Source: Bacteroidota bacterium
GTDB taxonomy: Bacteria; Bacteroidota; Bacteroidia; Bacteroidales; Lentimicrobiaceae
Assembly: GCA_009773455.1 (NCBI GenBank)
Contig: WSXU01000019.1
Coordinates: 29,209-93,208 of the forward strand
Direction of reading: 5' to 3'
Length of the DNA stretch: 64,000 nucleotides
The position numbers and the translations under genes were made by a program. Each line of letters begins with the position of its first letter. Position 1 is the first letter of the stretch. Shown piece after piece: positions 35,292-44,471 of the stretch. A model generated the notes under the pieces. It was not told the DNA's origin and ran no database searches. It saw only the letters and a list, made by a program, of their open reading frames with translations.

Positions 35292-35390
35292 TATCAGACC
35301 GGTTAATTATTGAAAACAAACGTCAGGAATCCGGTTTTATTGCAGCAGCAGATGAATATTAAACAGGGAAATTCACTCCGGTCAGATGAT

Positions 35391-35429
35391 TAAAAAAGAA
35401 TGCCGGTCGTTGTTTGATTGACCGGCATT
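35391..35429 (-). terminator. Rho-independent terminator of the aconitase gene
   Basis: AATGCCGGTC (35399-35408) pairs exactly with GACCGGCATT (35420-35429). On the minus strand the stem is followed by a run of six T, 19 bp downstream of the aconitase stop. Confidence 0.85.
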
Positions 35430-35447
35430 TCAGTTAAAATGTTAAAT

Positions 35448-37715
35448 TCAGCCCCCAACCTGTTTCCTGATCAGGTTCAGCGCACTGCCAGCCCTGAACC
35501 ATTCTATCTGGGCATCGTTGTATGTATGATTCACAGCAATGGACTCCGTTGTTCCGTCGCTGTGATGCAGCAGCATCGAAAGTGGTTTACCCGGTGCGAA
35601 TGTCTTCAGCCCGGTAACAGAAATTTTGTCGTCTTCGCGGATCTTCTCATAATCAGATTTATCGGCAAATGTTAGTGCCAGCATTCCCTGTTTCTTCAGG
35701 TTGGTTTCGTGAATGCGGGCGAATGACTTCACCAATACCACCTTTACACCAAGATGACGGGGTTCCATGGCGGCATGTTCCCTTGATGATCCTTCGCCGT
35801 AATTTTCATCACCGACCACCACTGAACTGATTCCGGCAGCTTTATAAGTCCTGGCCACAGCCGGCACTGCATCATAGGCAGTTGTCAGGCCGTTTTTAAC
35901 CAGGTTGGTCTGGTCGTTGAAACTGTTTACAGCACCTATCAGCATATTGTCAGAGATGTTATCCAGGTGTCCGCGAAAGCGCAACCAAGGACCGGCCATC
36001 GAAATGTGGTCAGTGGTGCATTTCCCTTTTGCCTTGATCAGCAGCCGCATATCATGAAGATCTTCCCCATCCCATGCAGCAAAGGGTGAAAGCAGCTGAA
36101 GGCGTTTGGAGTCTGGTTGCACGATCACACTGAGGGAACTGCCATCAGCAGGAGGGGCAACATAACCCGGATCTTTCACTTCAAACCCGTTGGGCGGCAA
36201 TTCCAGACCTTCAGGAAGGTCAAGTGTCACCCATTCTCCGTTTTCGTTCAGAAGCTTATCCGTCAGCGGATTGAAAGTCAGATCCCCGGCAATGGTCAGT
36301 GCCGTGACAATCTCTGGAGATGCGACAAAACCGTGGGTATTCGGATTCCCATCGTTGCGCTTCGCAAAATTCCTGTTAAATGAGGTAATGATCGAGTTCT
36401 TACGATCGGGATCATCAGTATGCCTTTTCCATTGTCCGATACAGGGTCCGCAGGCATTGGCCATAACCACACCGCCGATATCGCCGAAAACCTTCAGCAA
36501 TCCGTCGCGTTCGGTGGTATAACGGATCATCTCTGAACCTGGCGTGATGATAAATTCTGACTTCACTTTCAGGTTCTTTTCACTGGCCTGTTTAGCAACA
36601 GAGGCTGCCCTGGTCAGATCTTCGTAGGAAGAGTTGGTACACGAACCAATCAGACCGACCTCAAGTTTCTGAGGATAGTTTTTTTCCCTGACAACCCTGA
36701 CGAACTCCGAAATCGGATAAGCTGCATCCGGGGTGTAGGGCCCGTTGATGTAAGGTTCCAGTTCAGAAAGATTGATCTCGATCAGCTGATCGTAGTACTT
36801 TTCAGGATGCAGATAAACATCTTCGTCAGAACGGAGGTCATTGGTAATCAGATCGGCCATGGCAGCAACCTCCGGACGACCGGTTTGCTTCAGGTAAACA
36901 CTCATTTTTTGATCGTAGCCGAATATTGAAGTGGTAGCACCGATTTCAGCTCCCATATTACATATGGTACCTTTGCCCGTGGCTGAAATAGCATCAGCAC
37001 CATCGCCGAAATACTCCACAATGGCTCCGGTTCCACCTTTTACAGTTAGGATTCCGGCTACTTTCAGAATCACATCCTTGGCTGAAGCCCATCCGCTGAG
37101 GCGACCGGTAAGCTTCACCCCGATGAGTTTAGGCATTTTCAGCTCCCAGGCCATACCAGCCATCACATCCACTGCGTCGGCCCCACCAACACCAATGGCA
37201 ATCATTCCAAGGCCTCCGGCATTCACAGTGTGTGAGTCGGTTCCGATCATCATCCCACCCGGAAATGCATAGTTTTCAAGAACTACCTGGTGAATAATGC
37301 CCGCTCCGGGTTTCCAGAAACCAATGCCGTATTTGTTCGACACCGACTGTAAAAAGTCAAACACCTCCTTACTCTGCTGAAGCGCAAAATTCAGATCAGC
37401 CTCAGCACCGGATTCAGCCTGGATAAGATGATCACAGTGAACCGTCGACGGAACCGCGGTTTTACTTCTTCCTGCATTCATAAACTGAAGCAAAGCCATT
37501 TGGGCAGTAGCATCCTGCATGGCAACCCGATCGGGCGCAAAATTCACATAGTCGGCACCACGCCTGAGCACCGCAGTGGGGTTTCCATCAAAAAGATGGG
37601 AATACAATATTTTTTCGCTCAAAGTAAGCGGTCTGCCGAGCAGATTACGGGTTAATTTTACCTTTTCGGGCATGGAGGCATAAGCCTTCCGGATCAGTTC
37701 AAGATCAAACAGCAT
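35448..37715 (-). CDS. Aconitate hydratase
   Basis: 755 residues, the mitochondrial-type aconitase size. The [4Fe-4S] ligands are Cys359 (GSCTNSS), Cys422 and Cys425 (ACGPCIGQW). Substrate-binding segments [13 protein letters not shown] (159-170) and [19 protein letters not shown] in the swivel domain are present. It interconverts citrate and isocitrate in the TCA cycle. It stands alone between porQ and the coaE cluster, with its own minus-7 element and terminator, so it looks monocistronic. Confidence 0.96.
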   Translation of the reverse strand: MLFDLELIRKAYASMPEKVKLTRNLLGRPLTLSEKILYSHLFDGNPTAVLRRGADYVNFAPDRVAMQDATAQMALLQFMNAGRSKTAVPSTVHCDHLIQAESGAEADLNFALQQSKEVFDFLQSVSNKYGIGFWKPGAGIIHQVVLENYAFPGGMMIGTDSHTVNAGGLGMIAIGVGGADAVDVMAGMAWELKMPKLIGVKLTGRLSGWASAKDVILKVAGILTVKGGTGAIVEYFGDGADAISATGKGTICNMGAEIGATTSIFGYDQKMSVYLKQTGRPEVAAMADLITNDLRSDEDVYLHPEKYYDQLIEINLSELEPYINGPYTPDAAYPISEFVRVVREKNYPQKLEVGLIGSCTNSSYEDLTRAASVAKQASEKNLKVKSEFIITPGSEMIRYTTERDGLLKVFGDIGGVVMANACGPCIGQWKRHTDDPDRKNSIITSFNRNFAKRNDGNPNTHGFVASPEIVTALTIAGDLTFNPLTDKLLNENGEWVTLDLPEGLELPPNGFEVKDPGYVAPPADGSSLSVIVQPDSKRLQLLSPFAAWDGEDLHDMRLLIKAKGKCTTDHISMAGPWLRFRGHLDNISDNMLIGAVNSFNDQTNLVKNGLTTAYDAVPAVARTYKAAGISSVVVGDENYGEGSSREHAAMEPRHLGVKVVLVKSFARIHETNLKKQGMLALTFADKSDYEKIREDDKISVTGLKTFAPGKPLSMLLHHSDGTTESIAVNHTYNDAQIEWFRAGSALNLIRKQVGG

Positions 37716-37772
37716 AATTCCTGAATTTCAATGAGATGAATAAAAGAGCATCTTCAACCATAAATAATGGAT

Positions 37773-37780
37773 CAAAGATA
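37773..37780 (-). promoter_or_regulatory. Minus-7 element (TATCTTTG on the minus strand) for aconitase
   Basis: Perfect TAnnTTTG match 57 bp upstream of the aconitase ATG. Confidence 0.45.
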
Positions 37781-37898
37781 TGAAGATATGAATATATTTT
37801 TGAACGGAAATATCGGGTGTTTCTCATAAAATCATCAGAATAACACCTGACGGTGAATTTTGTTTTAATCTCCCCGAAGTGGAATGACAGGTAAAACC

Positions 37899-38432
37899 TT
37901 ACTCACCTTTATCACCGATAAAGTAATCGTTCTTGTCCTTGAACAATACATTAAATGTGGTAAGACTACCGTAAATCCTTGTAATATACTGCTGAATATT
38001 TACTTTGTCCTCATCGTTCAAAGCACTGGAATTAACCCGTTGCTCGAGGACCCTTAAACGGTCGCGCACCATCACAATCTTATGAAAAAAGGCATCAATG
38101 GGTATCTCTTTTTCTTTCAGGGAAGTATCTCCGGGATACAAAACCATTCTTCCGCCTGTCCAGCGCTGTCCCATGGGAACAGTCTCCTGCAGGTCGGTAA
38201 ACCGCCTCAGTACCCTGATCAGGCTTTTTTCCATCTTCTCATAAGTAGCCATATCAGACGGTGTTTCAACGGCTTCCATTACCCTGAGCCCCTGAAAATC
38301 ACGCTGAATTATTCTTGTTCCGTTTTCAATAAAGGTTATTTCCCAGGCATCGGTACGAACCTGAATGATAACCCCTTTGCCGAACTGCGGATGCTCGACC
38401 CTGGAGCCAATCCCTAAAATCTGCTCTTCCAT
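37899..38432 (-). CDS. Conserved hypothetical protein with Tudor-like N-terminus
   Basis: 177 residues. The N-terminal ~50 residues (GIGSRVEHPQFGKGVIIQV then WEITFIENGTRIIQRDF) resemble the small SH3/Tudor-like module found at the C-terminus of UvrD/PcrA helicases and CarD-type proteins. The remaining ~120 residues are helical (MEKSLIRVLRRFTDLQ, MVRDRLRVLEQRVNSS) and were not recognised. It ends the cluster nusB...coaE, 9 bp after coaE, so it is co-transcribed with it. A nucleic-acid or RNA-polymerase-binding role is only a guess from the fold hint. Confidence 0.65.
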   Translation of the reverse strand: MEEQILGIGSRVEHPQFGKGVIIQVRTDAWEITFIENGTRIIQRDFQGLRVMEAVETPSDMATYEKMEKSLIRVLRRFTDLQETVPMGQRWTGGRMVLYPGDTSLKEKEIPIDAFFHKIVMVRDRLRVLEQRVNSSALNDEDKVNIQQYITRIYGSLTTFNVLFKDKNDYFIGDKGE

Positions 38433-38441
38433 AAAAAAGTG

Positions 38442-39041
38442 TTAATTATAGTTTTGTGAAATACTGCATAAATGTTCATGTATCTCGAGTACCTGTGGAA
38501 TGGCCTGACTATGTTCACTGTTAAAGATCACATAATCGGCACGTTCAAGCTTTTTTTCTTCCGTCCATTGCTTATCCATCCTGTCAAGTACCTCCTGACG
38601 GGTCATCGAATCACGCCGGATAACCCTGGCAATCCGCTCCTCAACAGGAGCAGCAACAACAATGATTTTATCAAAGAAAACCGAAAAACCCGATTCATAC
38701 ATGATGGCTGCTTCCTGCAAAATATAGGGCACATTCTCCATCTTTTCAATCCATTCACTGAAATGGGTTCTAACCCTGGGATGTATAATGGAATTCAGCC
38801 TGACAAGTTTTGCTGCATCAGTAAAAACCTCAGCAGCAAGTGCTTTTCGGTCAATCAACCCATCGTTATTGGTAAGATTGCTGCCGAATTCATGAACCAC
38901 CATACTGATGATTTCCGGCTGATCCAGAATTTTCCGGGCTTCATCGTCAGCTACATAAACCGGAATCCCCAATACACGAAAAACACCCGCGATGGTGGAT
39001 TTTCCACTTCCGATGCTTCCTGTGAGTCCAACCTTAAGCAT
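38442..39041 (-). CDS. coaE: Dephospho-CoA kinase
   Basis: 199 residues. P-loop GSIGSGKST at 8-16, then VADDEARKIL, the SIIHPRVRTHF segment and DKIIVVAAPVEERIARVIRRD, all characteristic of CoaE. It phosphorylates the 3'-hydroxyl of dephospho-CoA, the last CoA biosynthesis step. It follows the YbbR-like gene by 116 bp and precedes the 177-residue gene by 9 bp in the conserved cluster. Confidence 0.95.
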   Translation of the reverse strand: MLKVGLTGSIGSGKSTIAGVFRVLGIPVYVADDEARKILDQPEIISMVVHEFGSNLTNNDGLIDRKALAAEVFTDAAKLVRLNSIIHPRVRTHFSEWIEKMENVPYILQEAAIMYESGFSVFFDKIIVVAAPVEERIARVIRRDSMTRQEVLDRMDKQWTEEKKLERADYVIFNSEHSQAIPQVLEIHEHLCSISQNYN

Positions 39042-39157
39042 ACGATTCCTGTTCAGAATACAAACATAAGCTTTTTCAAGGAAATCACCAATGACACATC
39101 ATGGTAGCTTTCCTTGAAAAAATGTGCGGAATCTGTTTCAATCGAAGATAATGCGAA

Positions 39158-40159
39158 CTATTTGAGAATCAGAAATTCAACTTTTTCAGGATAGATTCTG
39201 ACTACCCTGACAAACGAAGGCTTCCGGGTCAGTTCTACAGGAACACGGTTGTGCCCTGACTTTATTGCGGCTTCATAGTTAACTGTAGCAGTAAAAAATG
39301 ATGGATCCAGCCTTTTATAGTCGCGCATGGCAACCCTGCAGGTAAGCTTTACCTTATCAGGAAAAGTCCGGTATGACAATGCTTTCCCTCCCGTAAACAA
39401 ACTTACCGGAACTTCAAGGTCGGCTTCGGTAAATTTTTCAACATTGATGGTCAGCAAGACACTATCCGCGGACAGCGTTACCGGAGGATAAGTTTTGGGA
39501 ACTTCAAGCGCCAGACGGTCTGTATAATTGGAATTCAGTTTAGTAACTGCCTTTTTCTCACTGTTGATGAATGCTATTGTATCAATAATTTCCTTCAAAC
39601 CTGAAACCCAGACTGAGTCGGGTCTGATTCCAAGTGAATCATACAACTGATATTGGCCGCTGAAATCGAGCGAAACATTGGTGTGAACCGGTATAAGTTT
39701 CCTGTGACTTTTCCTGAATCCGAAATGCAGTGTATCGGGTTCAACACTGATAAGTTTGGCTCCCAGGGGCAACTGCGCTGATATTACTTTCATCAGCCTT
39801 GATGTCCTGAGTATCCCGGAAAAATTATCACCGTCGCGGACAAGCCTCATCTTCGCCAGGCTCAGTCGAATCACATTTTCCCTTTTAAACAGTTTTCTTG
39901 AATACAAATCGAGTCCCTTGGCATTCAGGGTCAGCGTTATAACAGAATCAGCATTGTCGTAGAGAATCTTCCCTTCAGGCATATCCTCAGGCACTACTGT
40001 ATATTTAACCGGAGCCTCATATTCACGCGTAAGCTTAATCAAACCCCACATAAAGGTCGACAAGGCCAGGCAAACCAAAAAAACGGAAAACCGGTTGCGC
40101 AGCTTTCCGTCAATGGGTTTTTTAATTCCGGACAGAATTGCAAGTAAGATATCTTTCAC
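39158..40159 (-). CDS. YbbR-like domain protein
   Basis: 333 residues. A cytoplasmic stretch (1-25) precedes one membrane helix (about 26-44, FLVCLALSTFMWGLIKL), followed by YbbR-type beta repeats: KYTVVPEDMPEGKI, LRLVRDGDNFSG, KLISVEPDTLHFGF, PDSVWVSG, LEVPVSLFTGGKAL and YPEKVEFLIL. YbbR proteins act outside the membrane in cell-envelope processes; in Firmicutes the homologue is CdaR, the regulator of the di-AMP cyclase. No cyclase gene is in the window. The yajC gene ends 35 bp upstream. Confidence 0.8.
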   Translation of the reverse strand: MKDILLAILSGIKKPIDGKLRNRFSVFLVCLALSTFMWGLIKLTREYEAPVKYTVVPEDMPEGKILYDNADSVITLTLNAKGLDLYSRKLFKRENVIRLSLAKMRLVRDGDNFSGILRTSRLMKVISAQLPLGAKLISVEPDTLHFGFRKSHRKLIPVHTNVSLDFSGQYQLYDSLGIRPDSVWVSGLKEIIDTIAFINSEKKAVTKLNSNYTDRLALEVPKTYPPVTLSADSVLLTINVEKFTEADLEVPVSLFTGGKALSYRTFPDKVKLTCRVAMRDYKRLDPSFFTATVNYEAAIKSGHNRVPVELTRKPSFVRVVRIYPEKVEFLILK

Positions 40160-40194
40160 CTGCCCCTGAATTTACAAGTTAAATGAATGGCAGT

Positions 40195-40518
40195 TTATTT
40201 CTGCTGGTTGGCAAGCTGATCACTGGCATCACCGGCAACAGCCGATTTCTCGATCCTGAGACGTGAACCATCCTCAACCTCAATGGTGAAAGTGGTTTCC
40301 TGTACCTCTACGATTTTACCATGGATACCACCGATGGTAATGATTTTATCGCCTTTTTTCAGTGCTTCACGGTACTTTTTCAGGTCTTTGGCTTTCTTGG
40401 CCTGTGGCCTGATAAAGAAAAAATAAAAAACGACCATGATCAGGCCAAGAAATATCAGCGATTGGTAACCGCTTCCCTGTCCTCCGGAAGGAGACATTAA
40501 AAGAATTGATGATAACAT
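40195..40518 (-). CDS. yajC: Preprotein translocase subunit YajC
   Basis: 107 residues. One membrane helix (about 18-37, GYQSLIFLGLIMVVFYFFFIRPQ) is followed by KKAKDLKKYREALKKGDKIITIGGIHGKIV, the diagnostic YajC segment. It is an accessory subunit of SecDF-YajC that aids Sec export. It lies 20 bp downstream of the DUF1573 gene, a pairing common in this phylum. Confidence 0.95.
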   Translation of the reverse strand: MLSSILLMSPSGGQGSGYQSLIFLGLIMVVFYFFFIRPQAKKAKDLKKYREALKKGDKIITIGGIHGKIVEVQETTFTIEVEDGSRLRIEKSAVAGDASDQLANQQK

Positions 40519-40538
40519 AGTTTTGATTATTGGTTAAA

Positions 40539-41036
40539 TTAATTGCTTTCTTCAGGCAGAATGACTTCAGCTTTTATCCTGACGACCTGGGTTGCCGGCT
40601 GCGCATTGCTGCTTATGGTAATGGTCTTGTTTTGAAAACCCCTTCTTCCTTCACTGTCGAATTTAACATCAATCTTATGACTTTCACCAGGTTTAACAGG
40701 TGCTTTAGGAAAATCAGGAACGGTGCAACCGCATGAAGTACTTACACCTGAAATAATCAGGTCCGATTTACCAGTGTTCGTAAATCTGAAACCAAATGAA
40801 ACTTTCTCGCCCTGAATAACACGACCGAAATCATGGAAATCTGTTTCAAACTTCATCACCGGCATATCGCCGGCATCAACCAACCCATCGGCTGAATTAG
40901 GGTTTTTCACAATATCGGAGGGCAGCAGATCCTTATCGGTCGATTTTTGTTGGCATGATAAAAATATCAGAGGAAATGCAATCAGAAACAATGTAAAAAC
41001 GCGTTGTATGACCGTGGTTTTCATCCTGAAACTCAT
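40539..41036 (-). CDS. DUF1573 lipoprotein
   Basis: 165 residues (Met at 41024 is an equally plausible start). A lipoprotein signal ends at LIFLSC, Cys28, so it is lipid-anchored. The mature part has MKFETDFHDFGRVIQGEKV, FRFTNTGKSDLIISGVSTSCGCTVPDFP and KIDVKFDSEGRRGFQNKTITI, the DUF1573 immunoglobulin-like fold with its CGC motif. Function unknown, but the gene is regularly found between nusB and yajC in Bacteroidota, which suggests an envelope or export-related role. Confidence 0.85.
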   Translation of the reverse strand: MSFRMKTTVIQRVFTLFLIAFPLIFLSCQQKSTDKDLLPSDIVKNPNSADGLVDAGDMPVMKFETDFHDFGRVIQGEKVSFGFRFTNTGKSDLIISGVSTSCGCTVPDFPKAPVKPGESHKIDVKFDSEGRRGFQNKTITISSNAQPATQVVRIKAEVILPEESN

Positions 41037-41140
41037 TTATGCTTAGGTTTTCAAAAAGTACTGCAAAATTAGGTAAAAAACAGTTCGTGGTTCAATATCG
41101 GTAAATGTCTTTCTGAATTCATGCCCGGCATTTCTTTCTC

Positions 41141-41602
41141 CTAAATCTTTTCCGGCAGTTCACGGATCAGATAAACATCATAGTCGCCCAGGTACCTGAA
41201 TCCGTATTTTTTATAAAGATTTAAGGCAACTTCATTTTCACGGTGAACTTCAATCTTGATCTGGAAACCATCATTAAAAGACAGTTTCAACGATTCTTCA
41301 AGTAATACATCTGCAAATCCCCGACCCCTGAAATGTCCTGCGATTCCAAAATGATGGAGGTAGGTCCGCCTCCGGTCGTTGGTCATCCAGGATGAACCTA
41401 TAAGTACCCCTTTTTCATCCGTCAGAAGCAACAAATGCCCTCCGGAAATCAGCGTTTCATCAATTATACCGGCAGTATCACCCCTGTGCCTGCCTCCCAG
41501 GCCGTTTTCATTCCAGAAGATTTCCAGCGCTTCGTAATCAGAAGCAGTGTAATTACGGATTTCAAACCCTTCAGGCAAAGATCTGTTACTCGAGTAAACC
41601 AC
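41141..41602 (-). CDS. GNAT-family N-acetyltransferase
   Basis: 153 residues. It has the acetyl-CoA binding signature GIAGHFRGRGFADVLLEESL (R/Q-x-x-G-x-G/A form) and the C-terminal VHRENEVALNLYKKYGFRYLGDYDVYLI block. The substrate is not deducible. Its start overlaps the end of nusB by 17 bp, so it is translationally coupled to it; this gene is not a regular member of the nusB cluster and may be a local insertion. Confidence 0.85.
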   Translation of the reverse strand: MVYSSNRSLPEGFEIRNYTASDYEALEIFWNENGLGGRHRGDTAGIIDETLISGGHLLLLTDEKGVLIGSSWMTNDRRRTYLHHFGIAGHFRGRGFADVLLEESLKLSFNDGFQIKIEVHRENEVALNLYKKYGFRYLGDYDVYLIRELPEKI

Positions 41603-42548
41603 GTCCCGATTTTTTTAGAACACCTTCGGCTTTAAGGTCAGTAACCAGTTTGTCCAGTATCCCGTTGATAAACTGCCTGCTTCTGGGGGTACTGTATTCC
41701 TTCGATATTTCAATGTATTCGTTGATGGTAACTTTAATGGGAATGGAAGGAAATTCCGTAAACTCGGTGATGGCCATTTTAATCAGAATAACGTCCAGCA
41801 CAGCGATACGCTCAATTTCCCAGTTCTGTGCCCTTTCAGCAATCAGATCAGCACTCCTGCTGCTGTGAATAATCGTTTTACGGAACAATTGAAGAACGAA
41901 ATCACGGATCAGGTCATCACCTTCTTCGTCAGGATTTACCATGAGCGGCGGCAAAGGATGAAATTCATCAAATGATGCATCCCATTTTTTAATGGTTTTG
42001 GCAACCATCATGGCAGCAGTATCAATGTCGTCGGCCCAGTTGATGTTCTTTTCTTCAAACAGGCTGGTAAACGCTTCATTGCCCAGCATAATCTCACCGA
42101 AAAGAAACATCAGCACTTCCTTATCGTCACGAAACGATGAAACAGAAGATTCCATATACTTATGATAAGCTTCCGATTCCCTGAACTGTGTGAAAATCTT
42201 TCTGAAAATTTCCTGATGGTCAGCCCAGGATATTTTAATTCTGCTAATGTTTTTCTGAAGATCCCTGTTGGATTCCAGCTGCAAAAGGAGGGAATTGTTG
42301 ATGAAACGGGTATTGGGGTTGATCTCTTCCTCTGTGGGGAGAAACTTTTGCCTCCCCTCCTCCATCCTGTTACGGGCAAAATCACCGGTTTCCAGTATGG
42401 CAGATAACAGGTAGATATAAAGGTCGTAAATACTTCCGATGGCCGAAACCAAACCTTTTTCACTCAGATTCAGATTATTGTCATCCGATTGAAAATGAGC
42501 ATACAAGGCCTGCATAACCTTGATTCTTAAGTGCCGTCTGCTTAGCAT
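41586..42548 (-). CDS. nusB: Transcription antitermination factor NusB
   Basis: About 320 residues from the Met at 42548 (MLSRRHLRIKVMQALYAHF), which begins the NusB homology. The frame is open to 42686, but those codons have no family similarity and overlap the likely promoter at 42591-42598. The C-terminal NusB fold has DKKWDASFDEFHPLPPL-like spacing, then DLIAERAQNWEIERIAVLDVILIKMAITEF and the INEYIEISKEYSTPRSRQFINGILDKL block. It is longer than E. coli NusB because of an N-terminal helical extension normal in this phylum. It heads the nusB-GNAT-DUF1573-yajC-ybbR-coaE cluster. Confidence 0.92.
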   Translation of the reverse strand: MLSRRHLRIKVMQALYAHFQSDDNNLNLSEKGLVSAIGSIYDLYIYLLSAILETGDFARNRMEEGRQKFLPTEEEINPNTRFINNSLLLQLESNRDLQKNISRIKISWADHQEIFRKIFTQFRESEAYHKYMESSVSSFRDDKEVLMFLFGEIMLGNEAFTSLFEEKNINWADDIDTAAMMVAKTIKKWDASFDEFHPLPPLMVNPDEEGDDLIRDFVLQLFRKTIIHSSRSADLIAERAQNWEIERIAVLDVILIKMAITEFTEFPSIPIKVTINEYIEISKEYSTPRSRQFINGILDKLVTDLKAEGVLKKSGRGLLE

Positions 42549-42590
42549 GTCTCTATGTAAATGAACTGCAATCCATTGCGTTTTCGGCTG

Positions 42591-42598
42591 CAAAAGTA
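42591..42598 (-). promoter_or_regulatory. Minus-7 element (TACTTTTG on the minus strand) for nusB
   Basis: Perfect TAnnTTTG match 42 bp upstream of the nusB start chosen at 42548. Confidence 0.45.
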
Positions 42599-43006
42599 CG
42601 GTTTTTGACGATACAAGTGTTGTTGCTTTTCTTCTGACACAGGTTTCTTCTTTTTCAGTTAATATGATCGTTTCACTATTGTCCATATTACCAATCTGTT
42701 ATTCCCTGATTAACCTTCAGAAGAATCTGTTAAATGAAACCCTGGGAACCGGTAAGGTATTATGGAAAATTCTCTTCAACAGCGACTTCCCTCCTTTTCA
42801 TCTGTACAGATAGTTTGGAATCTTCTGACATTTTGTCAGAAATGAATTAATAATATTTGCATTATATTATTGATTATTAATTTATTGCGCATTTGATTTA
42901 TTCAGTGAAACTGAAATTCAACCAACCAATGGGTTTTCACAACAAATAAAAATTCTCTTAATATTTTGACCCCGGAAATTGTGTGATCATTTATTGTGCA
43001 AGTGGC

Positions 43007-43036
43007 TTGGAGCATACAATTTTATTTATATTTTTG
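43007..43036 (+). promoter_or_regulatory. Promoter of the DUF3276 gene
   Basis: TTG at 43007-43009, 19-bp spacer, TATTTTTG at 43029-43036, an excellent match to the phylum consensus, 38 bp before the ATG. Confidence 0.65.
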
Positions 43037-43074
43037 CGTTTGCCAAAGGTAATTAACCAGAAATTCCAAGGAAC

Positions 43075-43422
43075 ATGGAAGAGTTTGATAGCAGAGAACC
43101 AAAAGAAGAAGTTTTCTCACGGGCAATCAGGGCAGGCAAAAGGACATATTTTTTCGATGTTAAGGCCACCAAGTTTGACGAGTACTACATCACCATCACC
43201 GAAAGCAAACGTCGTTTCGACAACGATCAGGGCAAATTCTCGTACGAAAAGCACAAACTTTTTCTTTACAGGGAAGATTTCGAAAAATTTGTAAAAGGAC
43301 TGACTGAAACCATTGGCTTCTGTGAAACAGGCCTTGCCCCCGTCGCAGAAACTGACATGGAAGAAGTTCCTGCCTCAGTGAAACCTACTGAAATCGATGA
43401 TTTTGATTTCGAAATAAAATAA
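43075..43422 (+). CDS. DUF3276 (PUR-alpha-like) protein
   Basis: 115 residues. EVFSRAIRAGKRTYFFDVKATKFDEYYITITESKRRFD and FSYEKHKLFLYREDFEKFVKGL match DUF3276, a Bacteroidota family with a PUR-alpha/Whirly-like single-stranded nucleic-acid-binding fold. The C-terminal ~35 residues are acidic and probably disordered. It has its own promoter and is likely monocistronic. A nucleic-acid-binding role is from the family; the target is unknown. Confidence 0.88.
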   Translation: MEEFDSREPKEEVFSRAIRAGKRTYFFDVKATKFDEYYITITESKRRFDNDQGKFSYEKHKLFLYREDFEKFVKGLTETIGFCETGLAPVAETDMEEVPASVKPTEIDDFDFEIK

Positions 43423-43561
43423 CCCTCCACCATTTCTCTTCTGAAGCATAATCAAAGGCATGGAGTCCTGCCCGGATTCCGTGAATAGTATTTAGTCAGT
43501 GGTCTGTTTCTTTCCTGATTACCAGGATGATTTAAAGTTATTCACACCTCCCCTGATTTCC

Positions 43562-43591
43562 TTGGTAAAGGAATAAAATATTGTACCTTTG
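43562..43591 (+). promoter_or_regulatory. Promoter of the parA operon
   Basis: TTG at 43562-43564, 19-bp spacer, TACCTTTG at 43584-43591, a near-perfect match. The ATG is at 43656, giving a leader of about 60 nt. Confidence 0.65.
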
Positions 43592-43655
43592 TGAATCCCT
43601 TGCCGGGATGATTGGCTTGATTATATATAGCTGATTATTAGATAATTACATAAGA

Positions 43656-44471
43656 ATGGGAAAAGTTATCGCGATTGCGAATCAAAAGGGAGGCGTAGGT
43701 AAAACAACGACTGCAATAAATCTGGGAGCAGCATTTGCGGTGCTTGAGCGGCGCACACTGATTATTGATGCCGACCCCCAGGCCAATTCTACTTCAGGCG
43801 TAGGATTTGACCCGAAAAACATCAAGACCAGCATCTATGAATGCCTGATGGATGAGGTTGAACCACAGAATATTATTCTGGCTACCAGCACCCCCAACCT
43901 TGACCTTCTGCCTGCCCATATCGACCTTGTTGGCGCTGAAATAGAGATGATCAATCAGCCGAACAGGGAAAAAATGATGCGGAAAGTGGTCAATAAGATC
44001 AAGGATCAGTATGATTTTATCATCATCGACTGCTCCCCTTCCCTTGGTCTCATCACGGTAAATTCACTGGTTGCTGCTGATTCGGTGGTCGTCCCTGTAC
44101 AATGCGAGTATTTTGCCCTCGAAGGTCTGGGCAAGCTCCTCAATACGATAAAAATTGTTCAGGCAAGGCTGAACCAGGATCTTGATATAGAAGGAATACT
44201 GCTTACCATGTATGACACCCGTTTGCGTTTATCCAACCAGGTCGTGGACGAGGTTAAGGCACACTTCCAGGATATGGTATTCGAAACTATGATCCACCGG
44301 AATACCAAACTAGGGGAAGCACCCAGTTTTGGTGAAACCATCATCATGCACGATATCAACAGCACCGGTGCTGTAAACTACCTGAACCTTGCCCGTGAAA
44401 TACTTCAGAAAAACGAACTAACAAGGATCAAAACATCGGAGAAACAAATCAATACTGAAAATGAATCCTAA
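43656..44471 (+). CDS. parA: Chromosome partitioning ATPase ParA (Soj)
   Basis: 271 residues. Deviant Walker A KGGVGKTT at 11-18, then LIIDADPQANSTSGVGF and FIIIDCSPSLGLITVNSL (Walker B). This is the Soj-type ATPase that segregates chromosomal origins with ParB. Its end overlaps the parB start by 11 bp. No candidate parS site (TGTTnCACGTGAAACA-like) was seen in the window, so it must lie elsewhere or differ from the consensus. Confidence 0.96.
   Translation: MGKVIAIANQKGGVGKTTTAINLGAAFAVLERRTLIIDADPQANSTSGVGFDPKNIKTSIYECLMDEVEPQNIILATSTPNLDLLPAHIDLVGAEIEMINQPNREKMMRKVVNKIKDQYDFIIIDCSPSLGLITVNSLVAADSVVVPVQCEYFALEGLGKLLNTIKIVQARLNQDLDIEGILLTMYDTRLRLSNQVVDEVKAHFQDMVFETMIHRNTKLGEAPSFGETIIMHDINSTGAVNYLNLAREILQKNELTRIKTSEKQINTENES

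Larger units (their letters stand above)
42549..43074. other. Divergent intergenic region nusB / DUF3276 with nested palindromes
   Basis: About 526 bp with promoters for both sides. It contains the 10-bp palindrome TCTGTACAGA (42801-42810) and an 8-bp perfect hairpin TTCTGACA-TTT-TGTCAGAA (42823-42841). A further 6-bp hairpin TTCAGT-GAA-ACTGAA is at 42901-42915. The stretch 42840-42900 is strongly AT-rich. No gene or RNA family was recognised. Confidence 0.55.

Noticed and set aside
43423..43655. parS site near parAB
   Set aside because: I looked for TGTTnCACGTGAAACA-like palindromes in the spacer and around parAB and saw none.
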